Shown here in pieces: positions 42,901 to 51,520 of a stretch of DNA of 64,000 nucleotides (within the stretch, counting starts at the first letter, position 1; each line of letters starts with the position of its first letter). The notes under the pieces are model-generated. The model was given only the letters and a program-made list of their open reading frames with translations. It ran no database searches and was not told where the DNA came from. Source of the stretch: PHAA01 sp034927445 (lineage in GTDB: Bacteria > Bacillota > Syntrophomonadia > Syntrophomonadales > Syntrophomonadaceae); assembly GCA_034927445.1 (NCBI GenBank), contig JAYFPZ010000012.1, forward strand, positions 78,737 through 142,736. Direction: 5' to 3'. The translations under genes and the position numbers were made by a program.

Positions 42901-43578
42901 CGTAACTATCGTATGGGGGCCTTCCTCAAGTTCGCTGATGGGAGTGGATTTTTCCTTGATAACTGCAACCTGTTTTTTCCGGTCGCGGTTAAAGGAACTG
43001 CGGCCGGTCTTAACCCGGTCCTGAACCGGCTCAATTATGTCCAATTTACGTTCGGAAAGCCAATTCTCAGTTTCGTCTTCTACCTGTTCGCCCTGGAAAA
43101 GGGTTCGCACCAAAACCTGCAGGGAATATTCCTGCCAGAACCATTCAGCCAGATGCGGGCATATTTCATCAGCAATTATCCGGTCATATACTTCTTTTTG
43201 GCTGCTGATGATATCGACCCGGCCCTTTTCATAGCGCCACCGGACCCCATTCAGCTCCAGGAGATTTTTACCCGCACCGGCAATGCAGGATGGTAAATCG
43301 CTCTTGCGGGGCTGAAGCACACCGGCAATAAGATCAAATGATTCGTTTAATTCAGGAATCAGCTCAATCCCGTCCAGGAAATTATGGCAGGTGTGCAGTT
43401 GTTGTTCCGTATCCTTGAGGATAGGACTCCGAATAGGTTGGGGAACCAGGAGATATAATTTCCAGATGTGTTTTTCGCGGATAACTTCGACTTTATTTAT
43501 TTGCGTACCGGTCCACACCGGGATCAATCGTTCATTAATTTTTCCATTGATAAAGTCTAGAAAAGGCAGAGACATCAT
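39919..43578 (-). CDS. polC: DNA polymerase III alpha subunit, PolC type, without exonuclease domain
   Basis: This 1219-residue replicative polymerase of Firmicutes has, in order, an N-terminal domain, an OB fold (GEVWNKDVFVF onward), and a PHP domain (ELHAHTKMSAMDGL, AITDHGCIQAF). The C-terminal PHP part, a zinc-binding CRRCHYSEF...CPECG segment, the PDIDLNFSGDYQ palm aspartates near residue 748, fingers and a helix-hairpin-helix end (LPNIGAAAAQGV) follow. In standard PolC a DEDD exonuclease of about 170 residues splits the PHP domain. Here GVEGYLVEEDKKERPYHIILL joins both halves directly near residue 386, and no VFDVETTG motif exists. Length is short by the same amount. Proofreading must be absent or supplied in trans. 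Confidence 0.95.
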   Translation of the reverse strand: MMSLPFLDFINGKINERLIPVWTGTQINKVEVIREKHIWKLYLLVPQPIRSPILKDTEQQLHTCHNFLDGIELIPELNESFDLIAGVLQPRKSDLPSCIAGAGKNLLELNGVRWRYEKGRVDIISSQKEVYDRIIADEICPHLAEWFWQEYSLQVLVRTLFQGEQVEDETENWLSERKLDIIEPVQDRVKTGRSSFNRDRKKQVAVIKEKSTPISELEEGPHTIVTEGEVWNKDVFVFPDGRLSVYYYLTDFSDTIAVKTYWNKNDDDKIQVGDRLKVKGSIRWDKRIKETALFMEQYAQLEKNQRDDTSAEKRVELHAHTKMSAMDGLTEIKELVRRAAQWKHPAVAITDHGCIQAFPVAYDALREVNQKSDHKLKIIYGVEGYLVEEDKKERPYHIILLARNRTGLRNLYQLVSTSYLEYFYRQPRIPRRELDKCREGLLLGTACEAGELYRALLRGATPAELETIVSFYDYLEIQPLGNNAFMLRKGLVKSEEELADINRAIVKLGQTYRKPVVATGDVHFLDPQHEKFRTIIKVGQSFEDAEEELPLYFRTTAEMLDEFAYLGETEARRVVIENPALIADMIDEIKPVPDGFYPPQIEGAENEITELTWHNAHAVYGPELPAIVEERIKRELASIIGHGFSVLYLIAHKLVKKSNEDGYLVGSRGSVGSSLVAFFTGITEVNALPPHYICRRCHYSEFIENSMGCGADLEDKQCPECGQQLYKNGFDIPFETFMGFEGDKVPDIDLNFSGDYQSRAHQYVEELFGSSNVFRAGTISTIADKTAYGFVKKYMEKQGLEVKESEVARLARGVSGVRRTTGQHPGGLIVVPKDSNILDFTPLQHPADNKDSGVVTTHFEYHAIGDQLVKLDILGHDDPTVIKELEDLTGIKASSISLSDKETMQLFSGVAPLGVSPQDIDSTVGTYGIPEFGTPFVRQMLEATRPTTFSELVRISGLSHGTDVWVNNAQTLIADKTATLNEVICTRDDIMTYLINQNMNKIEAFGIMEKVRKGKGLKPKDVEIMEQCAVPEWYITSCQKIKYMFPKAHAVAYVTMAYRIAWFKINYPLAFYASFFGIRAEDFEAETILGGYEAVRRRIQEINQLGYGASQKEKKLLTILELALEMYARGYHFQPVDIYKSDARKFKLTESGLILPFAALPNIGAAAAQGVTNSRNDGEYMSVEDFQVRTRLNKSAMDMLRKENCFAGLPEKNQISLFA

Positions 43579-43613
43579 TATTACCCTCCGGCGGCTGTAG
43601 TAACCTGTAAACT

Positions 43614-44279
43614 CTAATTCAACCTGTCAATACTCTGCATGCCCCGAGCGGTTGAAAGCCTTTGTATAACCTCGTCTATGCTTACTTCTGAAGGCAAGCT
43701 CAATAAAAGCTCAATTTCCAGCACGTCGCCGGAATCCAACCGGTTCAGGCTTATATTCTTGATCAGAACCCCCATATCTCCGAGTATGGAACCGACCATA
43801 CCAACCTGACCGGGGCCGTCATTGACTACCAGCACCAGTCCTTTATACAGGCGCATCCCGGTAAAATGTTCTTCAAACTTGACAAAATAGATCAAGACAA
43901 ACAGAATCAGCGCCGTGGTTACTACTGCCGGCATATACATACCGGCTCCTACCGCCAGCCCGATGCAAGCAACCCCCCAGAGGCCTGCGGCGGTAGTTAA
44001 ACCACGTACGGTAGCTCCCTCTTTCATTATGGTACCGGCTCCCAGAAAACCGATACCACTGACGACCTGGGCGGCAATACGGCCGGGGTCGACATTGACG
44101 TTCTGATAAAACTGGAAATACATATCCACGGATACCACCATAGCCAAGGCCGAACCTACACACACCAGGGTATAGGTCCTGAAACCGGCCGGACGGTTCA
44201 GACTTTCTCTTTCCAATCCTATAAGCCCGCCCAGGATGCAGGCCAGAGTAAGTTTAAAGATTATCTCATAACTCGACAT
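43614..44279 (-). CDS. MgtC/SapB family membrane protein with ACT-like domain
   Basis: The 221-residue protein has about four or five helices and then a soluble ACT-like C-terminal domain (VLVVNDGPGQVGMVGSILGD). Family motifs are GGLIGLERE near the start, VSGIGFLGAGTIMKEG and VRGLTTAAGLWG. It is a full-length relative of the shorter MgtC-like gene at 20965-21396. The role is probably cation-related envelope homeostasis, but the substrate is unknown. It sits between proS and polC, where Bacillus has no such gene, and is 35 bases upstream of polC. Confidence 0.88.
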   Translation of the reverse strand: MSSYEIIFKLTLACILGGLIGLERESLNRPAGFRTYTLVCVGSALAMVVSVDMYFQFYQNVNVDPGRIAAQVVSGIGFLGAGTIMKEGATVRGLTTAAGLWGVACIGLAVGAGMYMPAVVTTALILFVLIYFVKFEEHFTGMRLYKGLVLVVNDGPGQVGMVGSILGDMGVLIKNISLNRLDSGDVLEIELLLSLPSEVSIDEVIQRLSTARGMQSIDRLN

Positions 44280-44346
44280 CCCATAACCATCCTAATTCAT
44301 TATTTATAAACGCCCCGAAAGGCTCCTCCCCTTACCGGCGGGGGAT

Positions 44347-46056
44347 TTACATTTCTCCCCGGATGATCGCATAAACTGTGTCAACCACACTGTCAATAGC
44401 AACTAATTCGGTTGTTTCTGACCACCTTTTCTTCACCTCGACCTGGTTTTCCTGCAAAGATTTGGGCCCTACCGTAATTTTTACCGGGATACCGATTAAA
44501 TCGGCGTCTTTAAACTTCACCCCGGCGCGTTCATCCCGATCATCCAGAATAACCTCGATATCCCGGGCTTTTAACTTTTCATAAATATCCTCAGCGGCCC
44601 GCAGCTGTTCCTCCTTTTTGGCATTGACCGGAATGACAATAACGTGGTAAGGGGCAATCGGCATGGGCCATATAATCCCGTCATTGTCATTGTTCTGTTC
44701 AACCGCGGCAGCCATAGTGCGGGATATGCCAATCCCATAACAACCCATTACCATGGGTCTTTCTTCCCCATTGGCGGTCCGGTAGCAGGCATTCAAGGCA
44801 TCCGAATATTTGGTGCCCAGCTTAAATATATGACCAACCTCAATTCCGCGCAAGGCATGCAGGGGGGCGGAACAAACCGGGCATGCATCCCCTTCGACCG
44901 CGTTTCTCAGATCTATTATTGCTTCCGCAGTGAAGTCGCGGCCCAGGTTTACATTGATGTAATGGTATCCGTCTTCATTGGCACCGCAGCTGAAGTTCCG
45001 CATCCTGGTCACTTCGAGATCAACATATATGGGAATTTTCAATCCCCGGGGGCCCAAAGAACCGAAGCCGGCCCCACAGATTTCCCGTACGGTAGCTTCA
45101 TCGGCCATAAAGAGGTTGTTGCAATTGAGGTAATTTTTCAGTTTGATCTCATTCAGCTCACGGTCTCCCCGCAGAATTACAGCCAAAAGATTATCGTCAG
45201 CAATATACATCAGAGTTTTCACCTGTTTATGTTCCGGAATACCCAGACCATTTACCAGGTCCTGAATCGTGTGCATCCCGGGAGTGCTGATTTTACTTAC
45301 GGGCTTCAACTCTTCTTCCGCTACAGACTCTTCCGGCATCAAGCATTCAGCCTTTTCAACGTTGGCAGCGTAATCGCAAGACTCACAATACAGTATGGTA
45401 CACTCGCCGCTGTCAGCCAGCACCATATACTCATGACTTTCATTGCCGCCGATGGCTCCGCTGTCAGCCTCAACCACCCGGAAATTCAATTTCATGCGGG
45501 TGTAAATAGCCCGGTAGGCAGCGTACATTTTTTGGTAGGATAGGTCCAGGCCTTCATAATCCTGATCAAAGGAATAAAGATCCTTCATGATAAATTCCCG
45601 TCCGCGCATGAGCCCAAAGCGGGGCCGGATCTCATCCCGGTATTTATTCTGAATCTGATAAAGCAGTAAAGGTAAATCACGATAGGAGTGCACTTCCGCG
45701 TCAACCAGGGTGGTTATTATCTCTTCATGGGTCGGCCCCAGGGAAAACCCCCGGTTATGCCGGTCCGTCAAGCGGAACATTTCATCCCCATAAACGGACC
45801 AGCGCCCTGATTTTTCCCACAACTCTTTAGGCTGAATAATCGGCATAAGCAGTTCCTGGCTTCCGGCCCGGTCCATTTCTTCCCGGACAATATTCTCTAT
45901 TTTTTGCAGCACTCTAACCGCCAGGGGTAAGTAACTGTAAACTCCGGCCGATGTTTTTCTGATAAAACCCGCTCGCAGCAGCAACTGATGACTGATTATC
46001 TCCGCTTCCGCAGGTACCTCTCTTAATGTAGGGAAAAACAAACTTGATGCCTTCAC
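44347..46056 (-). CDS. proS: Prolyl-tRNA synthetase
   Basis: This 569-residue class II bacterial-type enzyme charges tRNA-Pro. Motif 1 is in VRVLQKIENIVREEMDRAGSQE, motif 2 in RPRFGLMRGREFIMKD and motif 3 in GIGISRTMAAAVEQ. The editing insertion, which clears misacylated alanine, lies between motifs 2 and 3 (about residues 225-400). The GTG at 46056 is used because GGAGG lies eight bases upstream. It follows a repeat-bearing leader without a T-box. Confidence 0.95.
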   Translation of the reverse strand: MKASSLFFPTLREVPAEAEIISHQLLLRAGFIRKTSAGVYSYLPLAVRVLQKIENIVREEMDRAGSQELLMPIIQPKELWEKSGRWSVYGDEMFRLTDRHNRGFSLGPTHEEIITTLVDAEVHSYRDLPLLLYQIQNKYRDEIRPRFGLMRGREFIMKDLYSFDQDYEGLDLSYQKMYAAYRAIYTRMKLNFRVVEADSGAIGGNESHEYMVLADSGECTILYCESCDYAANVEKAECLMPEESVAEEELKPVSKISTPGMHTIQDLVNGLGIPEHKQVKTLMYIADDNLLAVILRGDRELNEIKLKNYLNCNNLFMADEATVREICGAGFGSLGPRGLKIPIYVDLEVTRMRNFSCGANEDGYHYINVNLGRDFTAEAIIDLRNAVEGDACPVCSAPLHALRGIEVGHIFKLGTKYSDALNACYRTANGEERPMVMGCYGIGISRTMAAAVEQNNDNDGIIWPMPIAPYHVIVIPVNAKKEEQLRAAEDIYEKLKARDIEVILDDRDERAGVKFKDADLIGIPVKITVGPKSLQENQVEVKKRWSETTELVAIDSVVDTVYAIIRGEM

Positions 46057-46095
46057 TGCTTGTACCTCCTCCAATATTTAAGACTAAGAACGATA

Positions 46096-46302
46096 GACGC
46101 GGATTACGCGGACCCTTCGGGCGCTGACTACCGCAGTTTTCATTCATTCTAGAATATCCATTATAAAAGCTTCCTTTGGGAATAATATTGAATTTTTTTA
46201 CTTAAATCAGATTTTATCTTATAACCAATGAACAAGATAGGCTTCTTCTATTTGGCTCTATTAAATCAGTATAATTCATATAAAGTCCGCGTAGTCTGCG
46301 TC
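46096..46302. mobile_element. Inverted-repeat-bounded segment upstream of proS
   Basis: The 18-base ends, GACGCGGATTACGCGGAC at 46096 and its imperfect reverse complement at 46285-46302, bound a 207-base AT-rich segment without coding potential. The right end overlaps the ispG stop codon at 46301-46303. A related tandem motif lies at 1664-1681. The unit may carry the proS promoter. Confidence 0.45.
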
Positions 46303-47362
46303 AATGGTTCCCCCGTTTTATATCTTCGATTTCCCGCAGGAGTTCATCCAGCATTTTCTCCTCGGGGACCTTCCTGATGATCTCGCCCTGACGGAACAGC
46401 AGGCCGAAACCCCTTCCTCCTGCGATGCCTACGTCAGCTTCCCGGGCCTCTCCCGGTCCATTGACCACACACCCCATAACCGCCACTTTGAGCGGTTCCG
46501 GCATAGTGCGTATCCGGCTGTCGATTGCTTCCGCCAGTTTGATCAGATTAATTTCACAGCGGCCGCAGGTGGGGCAGGAAATCAATTCGATGCCGCGGTT
46601 GCGTAAGCCCAAAGCCCGTAATAACTCATAAGCAGCCCAGACTTCCTCAGTCGGGTCGGCGGTCAAAGAAAACCGAATCGTATCACCAATGCCTTCATAG
46701 AGAAGCATCCCGATCCCCAGAGCTGATTTGATTAGAGCCCGGTCCTTGGTTCCCGCTTCAGTTATGCCCAGATGCAGCGGGTAATCAACCCGGTCTGCCA
46801 GGAGCCGGTAGGCTTCCAGGGTTAATAATACCGAAGATGATTTCAGGGAAATTTTAATCTCCCGGAAATCCATATCCTCCAGAATCTTAATATTGTCGAG
46901 GGCACTGTCAACCATGGCCTCGGCGCAGACAGTGCCGTATTTTTCAATTTTTTTCTTGTCCAAAGAGCCGGAATTTACCCCGATTCGAATCGGTAACGAC
47001 CGCTCTTTACAGGCGGCCACAACCGCGGCTACCCTGTTCCGGTTCCCAATGTTGCCGGGATTGAGGCGCAACCCGTCCACTCCTGACTCAATACTTTGGA
47101 GAGCCAGTTTATAATCAAAATGAATATCTGCCACCAGCGGAATATGAATCGCTTTTTTAATGGGCCGAATCGCCGCAGCGGCTTCCTGGTCCAGAACCGC
47201 CACCCTGATCAGCTCGCAGCCCGCTTGCTCCAATTGTTTTATCTGCGTTACAGTTGCCGTTATATTGCGGGTATCGGTATTGGTCATGGATTGAACCACA
47301 ATCGGGTTGTCCCCTCCTATGGCAACCTGACCGATGTTTATAACCCTTGATAAGCGCCGCAT
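46301..47362 (-). CDS. ispG: 4-hydroxy-3-methylbut-2-enyl-diphosphate synthase
   Basis: This 353-residue MEP-pathway iron-sulfur enzyme reduces MEcPP to HMBPP. The TIM barrel begins VQSMTNTDTRN, and the C-terminal iron-sulfur half has SCPTCGRCEINLIK and VMGCVVNGPGEA, which supply the three cluster cysteines. It follows rseP after four bases. The pathway continues from dxr, two genes upstream. Confidence 0.97.
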   Translation of the reverse strand: MRRLSRVINIGQVAIGGDNPIVVQSMTNTDTRNITATVTQIKQLEQAGCELIRVAVLDQEAAAAIRPIKKAIHIPLVADIHFDYKLALQSIESGVDGLRLNPGNIGNRNRVAAVVAACKERSLPIRIGVNSGSLDKKKIEKYGTVCAEAMVDSALDNIKILEDMDFREIKISLKSSSVLLTLEAYRLLADRVDYPLHLGITEAGTKDRALIKSALGIGMLLYEGIGDTIRFSLTADPTEEVWAAYELLRALGLRNRGIELISCPTCGRCEINLIKLAEAIDSRIRTMPEPLKVAVMGCVVNGPGEAREADVGIAGGRGFGLLFRQGEIIRKVPEEKMLDELLREIEDIKRGNH

Positions 47363-47366
47363 ATAA

Positions 47367-48398
47367 TCATCCTTTGATCAATCTGACAATATCATTATAG
47401 GTTGCAAAAATAATAATCAACATTAAGAATAAAAAACCCATCCAGTGGATAAAGCCCTCTTTTTCCGGGTCCAACGGTTTGCGCCGCACCGATTCCACCA
47501 GGGCAAATACCATTCTGCTGCCGTCCAGAGCGGGAATGGGCAAAAGATTAACGATCCCCAGATTTATGCTTAAGAAGGCGGAAAAAATCAATAAATAAAC
47601 TATCCCTCCCTGGGCGGCTTCCCCTACCATGCTGGTTATTCCTACCGGCCCCGCCAGATCAGAGGCATGGGCGCCACCGGTAAAAAGCATCCCGAGTCCA
47701 GTCAGCAGAATCATGGTCATCTGGTAGGTTTGGATAAAACCTAATTTGATCGCCTGCAATATGCCCTGCCGGACGAATTCAACCTGGGGGTATACCCCTA
47801 TAATGGGCTTGCCGGTGGCTTCATCCGCAACCGCCGCCACCGCCAGCTTGATAATTATCCCTCCCCGGTCGACGGTTAACTGCAAAGGGGTACCTATGGG
47901 GCTTTGCTGGATGGTGCTGACAAAATGTTCCCAACTGTCCACATCCGTTCCATTTACATTCAAAATTCGGTCATTGGTTTTCAAACCCGCGGTGTAAGCA
48001 GGTTTATCCTCCAAAATCTGGCCTACTATGGCATCCTGTACCGGTTGGGCCACTCCAATAACCGCAAAAGTATAGACAAAAATAAATACTGCCAGAACAA
48101 AGTTCATAAACGGGCCGGCAAATGCGACCGTCATTTTTTCCCAGGGTTTACGTTTACTGAACCCGTCCGGATGGCTCGTATCACCAGGTTCTTCGCCTGC
48201 CATCCGCACAAATCCGCCCAAAGGGATCATCCGCACCGAGTATTCAACCCCGTTTTTGCGGGTCGAATAAAGTCTGTGGCCAAAACCCAGACTAAACTCG
48301 TATACTGGTATGCCTATCCGGCGGGCTGCTAAAAAGTGCCCCAGTTCATGCACCAAAACCAGTATAGCCAAAATTATTATAGCGATAATAATCGTCAT
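47367..48398 (-). CDS. rseP: RIP metalloprotease RseP/RasP
   Basis: The 343-residue intramembrane site-2 protease has HELGH at residues 17-21 in the first helix and NLLPIPALDGSR near the C-terminus, which gives the third zinc ligand. A PDZ domain sits between the halves (GLKTNDRILNVNGTDVDSWE). It cuts membrane-anchored anti-sigma factors and signal-peptide remnants. The start at 48398 is best placed relative to AAGGGAG within the dxr end. Confidence 0.95.
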   Translation of the reverse strand: MTIIIAIIILAILVLVHELGHFLAARRIGIPVYEFSLGFGHRLYSTRKNGVEYSVRMIPLGGFVRMAGEEPGDTSHPDGFSKRKPWEKMTVAFAGPFMNFVLAVFIFVYTFAVIGVAQPVQDAIVGQILEDKPAYTAGLKTNDRILNVNGTDVDSWEHFVSTIQQSPIGTPLQLTVDRGGIIIKLAVAAVADEATGKPIIGVYPQVEFVRQGILQAIKLGFIQTYQMTMILLTGLGMLFTGGAHASDLAGPVGITSMVGEAAQGGIVYLLIFSAFLSINLGIVNLLPIPALDGSRMVFALVESVRRKPLDPEKEGFIHWMGFLFLMLIIIFATYNDIVRLIKG

Positions 48399-49561
48399 CG
48401 ACATTCTCCCTTCTTGATCAATTGGCGACAATAGTCCCGCGCCCAGCGGTCGGCTGCGAATATCTCTTCCAGTCCGGGACTCGGTATCATAATATGGCGG
48501 TCCAGTACTGCCGCTACCATCTCCGCTATCTCTAAAAAGTTAATTTGCTGATTCAGGAAACAGCCTACTGCAACCTCATTGGCGGCATTCATTACCGCCG
48601 GCAGGGTTCCTCCCTGACGACCAGCCTGGAAAGCCGTTTGCAGTAAAGGAAACTTTATGAAATCCGGCTTCTGAAAATGAATAGCACCCACTTCGGCAAA
48701 ATCGAGTACTGCCGCCGGGGATTCGAAACGATCCGGATAGCTTAAGGCATATTGAATCGGGATTCTCATATCGGCTGTTCCCAAATGCCCTAGAAATGAA
48801 CCGTCAACCAGTTCTACCATGGAATGTATAACACTTTCCTTTTGCACCAGAACTTTTATATGATCGTAATCAACCGCAAACAAATGGTGGGCTTCAATTA
48901 CCTCCAAGCCTTTGTTCATGAGGGTGGCGGAGTCAATCGTAACCTTGGGGCCCATTTTCCAATTGGGATGTTTCAGGGCCATGTCTACGGTAACCTGACT
49001 GAGCTGCTCCCGAGTATAATCCCGGAAGGGGCCGCCGGAGGCGGTCAGCCATAAATTGCGTAAATGCTTGCTTTCTCCTGACAGACATTGAAATATAGCC
49101 GAATGTTCACTATCTACCGGTATTATCTCCGCTCCCTGGGTCCGGGCCAGATCCATCACGACCTCCCCCGCCGCTACCAGGGTCTCTTTATTGGCCAAGG
49201 CGATGCGTCTGGATCGGTTAATAGCGGCTATGGTGGGAAGAATCCCCACAGCGCCGCTTACAGCCACCAATACCGTATCTACGTCGTCCAGGGCCGCCAT
49301 CTCACACATACCGGCAAGGCCCATGACAATGTCGCAGCCTCCCAGTTTTTCCTGCAGCAGGCGGTAACATGATTCATCCCCCAGAGCTACCGCCCGGGGC
49401 TTATATTTTTCCGCCTGCCGGGTTATCGCGTCAACTTCATCGCGGGCCGCCAGACCTACCACTTTAAATTTATCCGGGTGCTGATCTATGACCTGCAGGG
49501 CTTGTTCCCCTATAGATCCGGTCGAACCGAGAATAACCACATTGCTGGGTCTGTTACTCAC
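48395..49561 (-). CDS. dxr: 1-deoxy-D-xylulose 5-phosphate reductoisomerase
   Basis: The 388-residue enzyme makes MEP from DXP, the committed MEP-pathway step. The NADPH-binding start is NVVILGSTGSIGEQALQVI, and the catalytic region has ANKETLVAAGEVVM, PVDSEHSAIFQCL and HPNWKMGPKVTIDSATLMNKG. The GTG at 49561 is chosen because GGAGG lies seven bases upstream and the motif begins near it; the longer frame from 49612 adds a non-conserved leader. It overlaps the AI-2E-family gene by eight bases. Confidence 0.97.
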   Translation of the reverse strand: MSNRPSNVVILGSTGSIGEQALQVIDQHPDKFKVVGLAARDEVDAITRQAEKYKPRAVALGDESCYRLLQEKLGGCDIVMGLAGMCEMAALDDVDTVLVAVSGAVGILPTIAAINRSRRIALANKETLVAAGEVVMDLARTQGAEIIPVDSEHSAIFQCLSGESKHLRNLWLTASGGPFRDYTREQLSQVTVDMALKHPNWKMGPKVTIDSATLMNKGLEVIEAHHLFAVDYDHIKVLVQKESVIHSMVELVDGSFLGHLGTADMRIPIQYALSYPDRFESPAAVLDFAEVGAIHFQKPDFIKFPLLQTAFQAGRQGGTLPAVMNAANEVAVGCFLNQQINFLEIAEMVAAVLDRHIMIPSPGLEEIFAADRWARDYCRQLIKKGECR

Positions 49562-50684
49562 CTTTTTTCCTCCAGTCAAATCTCTCCAACAAACCGGCTC
49601 GATAGCTGGCAATAAATATTACAACCAGTACCGGACCCAAAATCATCCCCATAACTCCGCCCACTTGCAGTCCCACATAGAGAGATAAAAGGGTAGCCAG
49701 GGGGTGCAGTCCGATACTGTCTCCCACGATTTGCGGCTCCAAAAATTGTCTTACCACCGATATGATAACATAAACTATCAAGAGGCTGACGCCCATACCG
49801 GTATGGCCGATCATAAATTCCCATATTATCCAGGGAATCATAATCGCTCCCGGTCCCAATACCGGCAGAATATCCATGATCCCCACCAGTATCCCCAACA
49901 AGAAAGCATATTGTACCCCCAGGATTCTAAGGGAAACCAAGGTTATTACCGCCGTAATCGTAATCAATATGCTGTATGCCTTTATAAATCCGCTTAGGGC
50001 TTTTAATAACTCGCCTATTACATTGACGGCTTTAGCCCGTGATGAAGATGGCAGAATCTCAATTACAAAAGTACGAATCAAGGCCCGGTCTTTAATAATC
50101 AAGAAGGCTGCCACGGTAGCGATACCTATAAATACCAGTATCCCTGGAAGCTTAATAAATGCCTGCATAAGGCCATTTATGGTGTTGCCCATCAACTGCT
50201 GCAATATCTGAATGCCGCTCTGCAAGTTTTCTTGAACCGCATCCTGGACTTGGGGCGGCAGGTTTAATTCCAAATAGGACAGGCGAAAATTACTGATGGA
50301 AATCATGATCTGACCTATTATTTCATCGGAACGAGATAAAGCCAACCGATACAATGCAGACATTTCCCGGATAACCACCGCAGAAACCAGCAGCAATATC
50401 GAAATAAAACCGCCTATTACCAGGATCAGGCTGAAAAACACGGCCCAACTGCGCCTTAACCTCCCATATCTTTCGAACAGGCTGACCACCGGTTCAATTA
50501 TTAAAGCCAGCAGGATGGCAAAAATAAAAGGCATAAAGACTACCGGGAAGTAGATAAGAACCCGTGCCAGAATGGGAAACACGTAGGTAAACAACAAATA
50601 TATGGCCAGCAGGACCATAACGCAAATAGTCCATTGGACAAGTTTCTTAAGGTTTTTTTGCAGTTCAGGATCCACTTGGGTCAC
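49554..50684 (-). CDS. AI-2E family transporter (YtvI/PerM-like permease)
   Basis: The 376-residue membrane protein has about eight helices, with a charged amphipathic central domain (residues 110-200). The C-terminal motifs GIMDILPVLGPGAIMIPW and GDSIGLHPLATLLSLYVG define the family named AI-2E. Some members export autoinducer-2 or exchange sodium for protons, but the substrate here is unknown. It lies between cdsA and dxr, an uncommon position. The last TM pair ends in VIFIASYR. Confidence 0.85.
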   Translation of the reverse strand: MTQVDPELQKNLKKLVQWTICVMVLLAIYLLFTYVFPILARVLIYFPVVFMPFIFAILLALIIEPVVSLFERYGRLRRSWAVFFSLILVIGGFISILLLVSAVVIREMSALYRLALSRSDEIIGQIMISISNFRLSYLELNLPPQVQDAVQENLQSGIQILQQLMGNTINGLMQAFIKLPGILVFIGIATVAAFLIIKDRALIRTFVIEILPSSSRAKAVNVIGELLKALSGFIKAYSILITITAVITLVSLRILGVQYAFLLGILVGIMDILPVLGPGAIMIPWIIWEFMIGHTGMGVSLLIVYVIISVVRQFLEPQIVGDSIGLHPLATLLSLYVGLQVGGVMGMILGPVLVVIFIASYRAGLLERFDWRKKGE

Positions 50685-50733
50685 CTCGCTCCTACCTGAC
50701 TGTCACAGTCATGCTACATTATTATTCCTGGAT

Positions 50734-51519
50734 TTAGACGAATACCACCAGCAAATAATAAATAACTGGCAAAACCAGCAGCAGGCTGTCAAATCGATCC
50801 AGTACGCCCCCGTGACCGGGGATGATATTGCCTGAATCTTTTAAACCGAAATATCGTTTTAGCGCGGATTCCAGCAGATCTCCGGTTTGGGCGGCCGCGC
50901 TAACGCAAATACTTAATAATATAGTGTAAGACAAATTCAGGTAATCCATTCCGAATATATATTTAAAGCCTACAGCCGTTATTATCGTCAATAATACTGC
51001 GCCTGCCGCCCCTTCCCGGGTCTTGCCGGGACTAAGCTGCGGAGCCAGCTTGTGCCGGCCCCAACGCACGCCCACCAGGTAACCGCCTGTATCAGTGGCC
51101 CAGGTTAAAAACAAGGCGAGCAGCAGGTTAAGATATTTCCCCTCCAAATCGGGTATAATCAGGGCATAGCTAAGTAGAAACCCACAATAAAAGGCCCCAA
51201 AAAAGCTCAAGCCCAAATCGCCAAAATTATAACGGGGATAATTGAAAATCATGGATAATACCAGCAACAGCCAGCCCGCCAAAAGCAAACCAATCCAATA
51301 CTGGTCCATCTGAGCTCGGAACAAAAATATCAAGGTCAGCAAACCAGTTGGTATTAATATGGGTTTAAAGCCCTGACGGAGCATCATGCCCATATATTCA
51401 AGCAATGCCACAACCGCCAGTATGACCACCAAACCCAGCCAGTAATAACCGCCCAGATACAATATTCCCAATAAAATCGGGACCCCAACCAAAGCCGTTA
51501 TTAAACGAGTCTTAAACAT
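50734..51519 (-). CDS. cdsA: Phosphatidate cytidylyltransferase
   Basis: The 261-residue enzyme makes CDP-diacylglycerol from phosphatidate and CTP. It has about eight helices, and the CdsA signature is in the second half: KLAPQLSPGKTREGAAGAVL at about 155-175, then DLLESALKRYFGLKDSGNIIPGHGG near the end. It follows uppS after one base, the conserved uppS-cdsA-dxr order, with one extra permease gene before dxr. Confidence 0.95.
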   Translation of the reverse strand: MFKTRLITALVGVPILLGILYLGGYYWLGLVVILAVVALLEYMGMMLRQGFKPILIPTGLLTLIFLFRAQMDQYWIGLLLAGWLLLVLSMIFNYPRYNFGDLGLSFFGAFYCGFLLSYALIIPDLEGKYLNLLLALFLTWATDTGGYLVGVRWGRHKLAPQLSPGKTREGAAGAVLLTIITAVGFKYIFGMDYLNLSYTILLSICVSAAAQTGDLLESALKRYFGLKDSGNIIPGHGGVLDRFDSLLLVLPVIYYLLVVFV

Positions 51520-51520
51520 T

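Noticed and set aside
46057..46300. T-box riboswitch before proS
   Set aside because: The conserved AGGGUGGNACCGCG antiterminator bulge sequence is absent on the minus strand.
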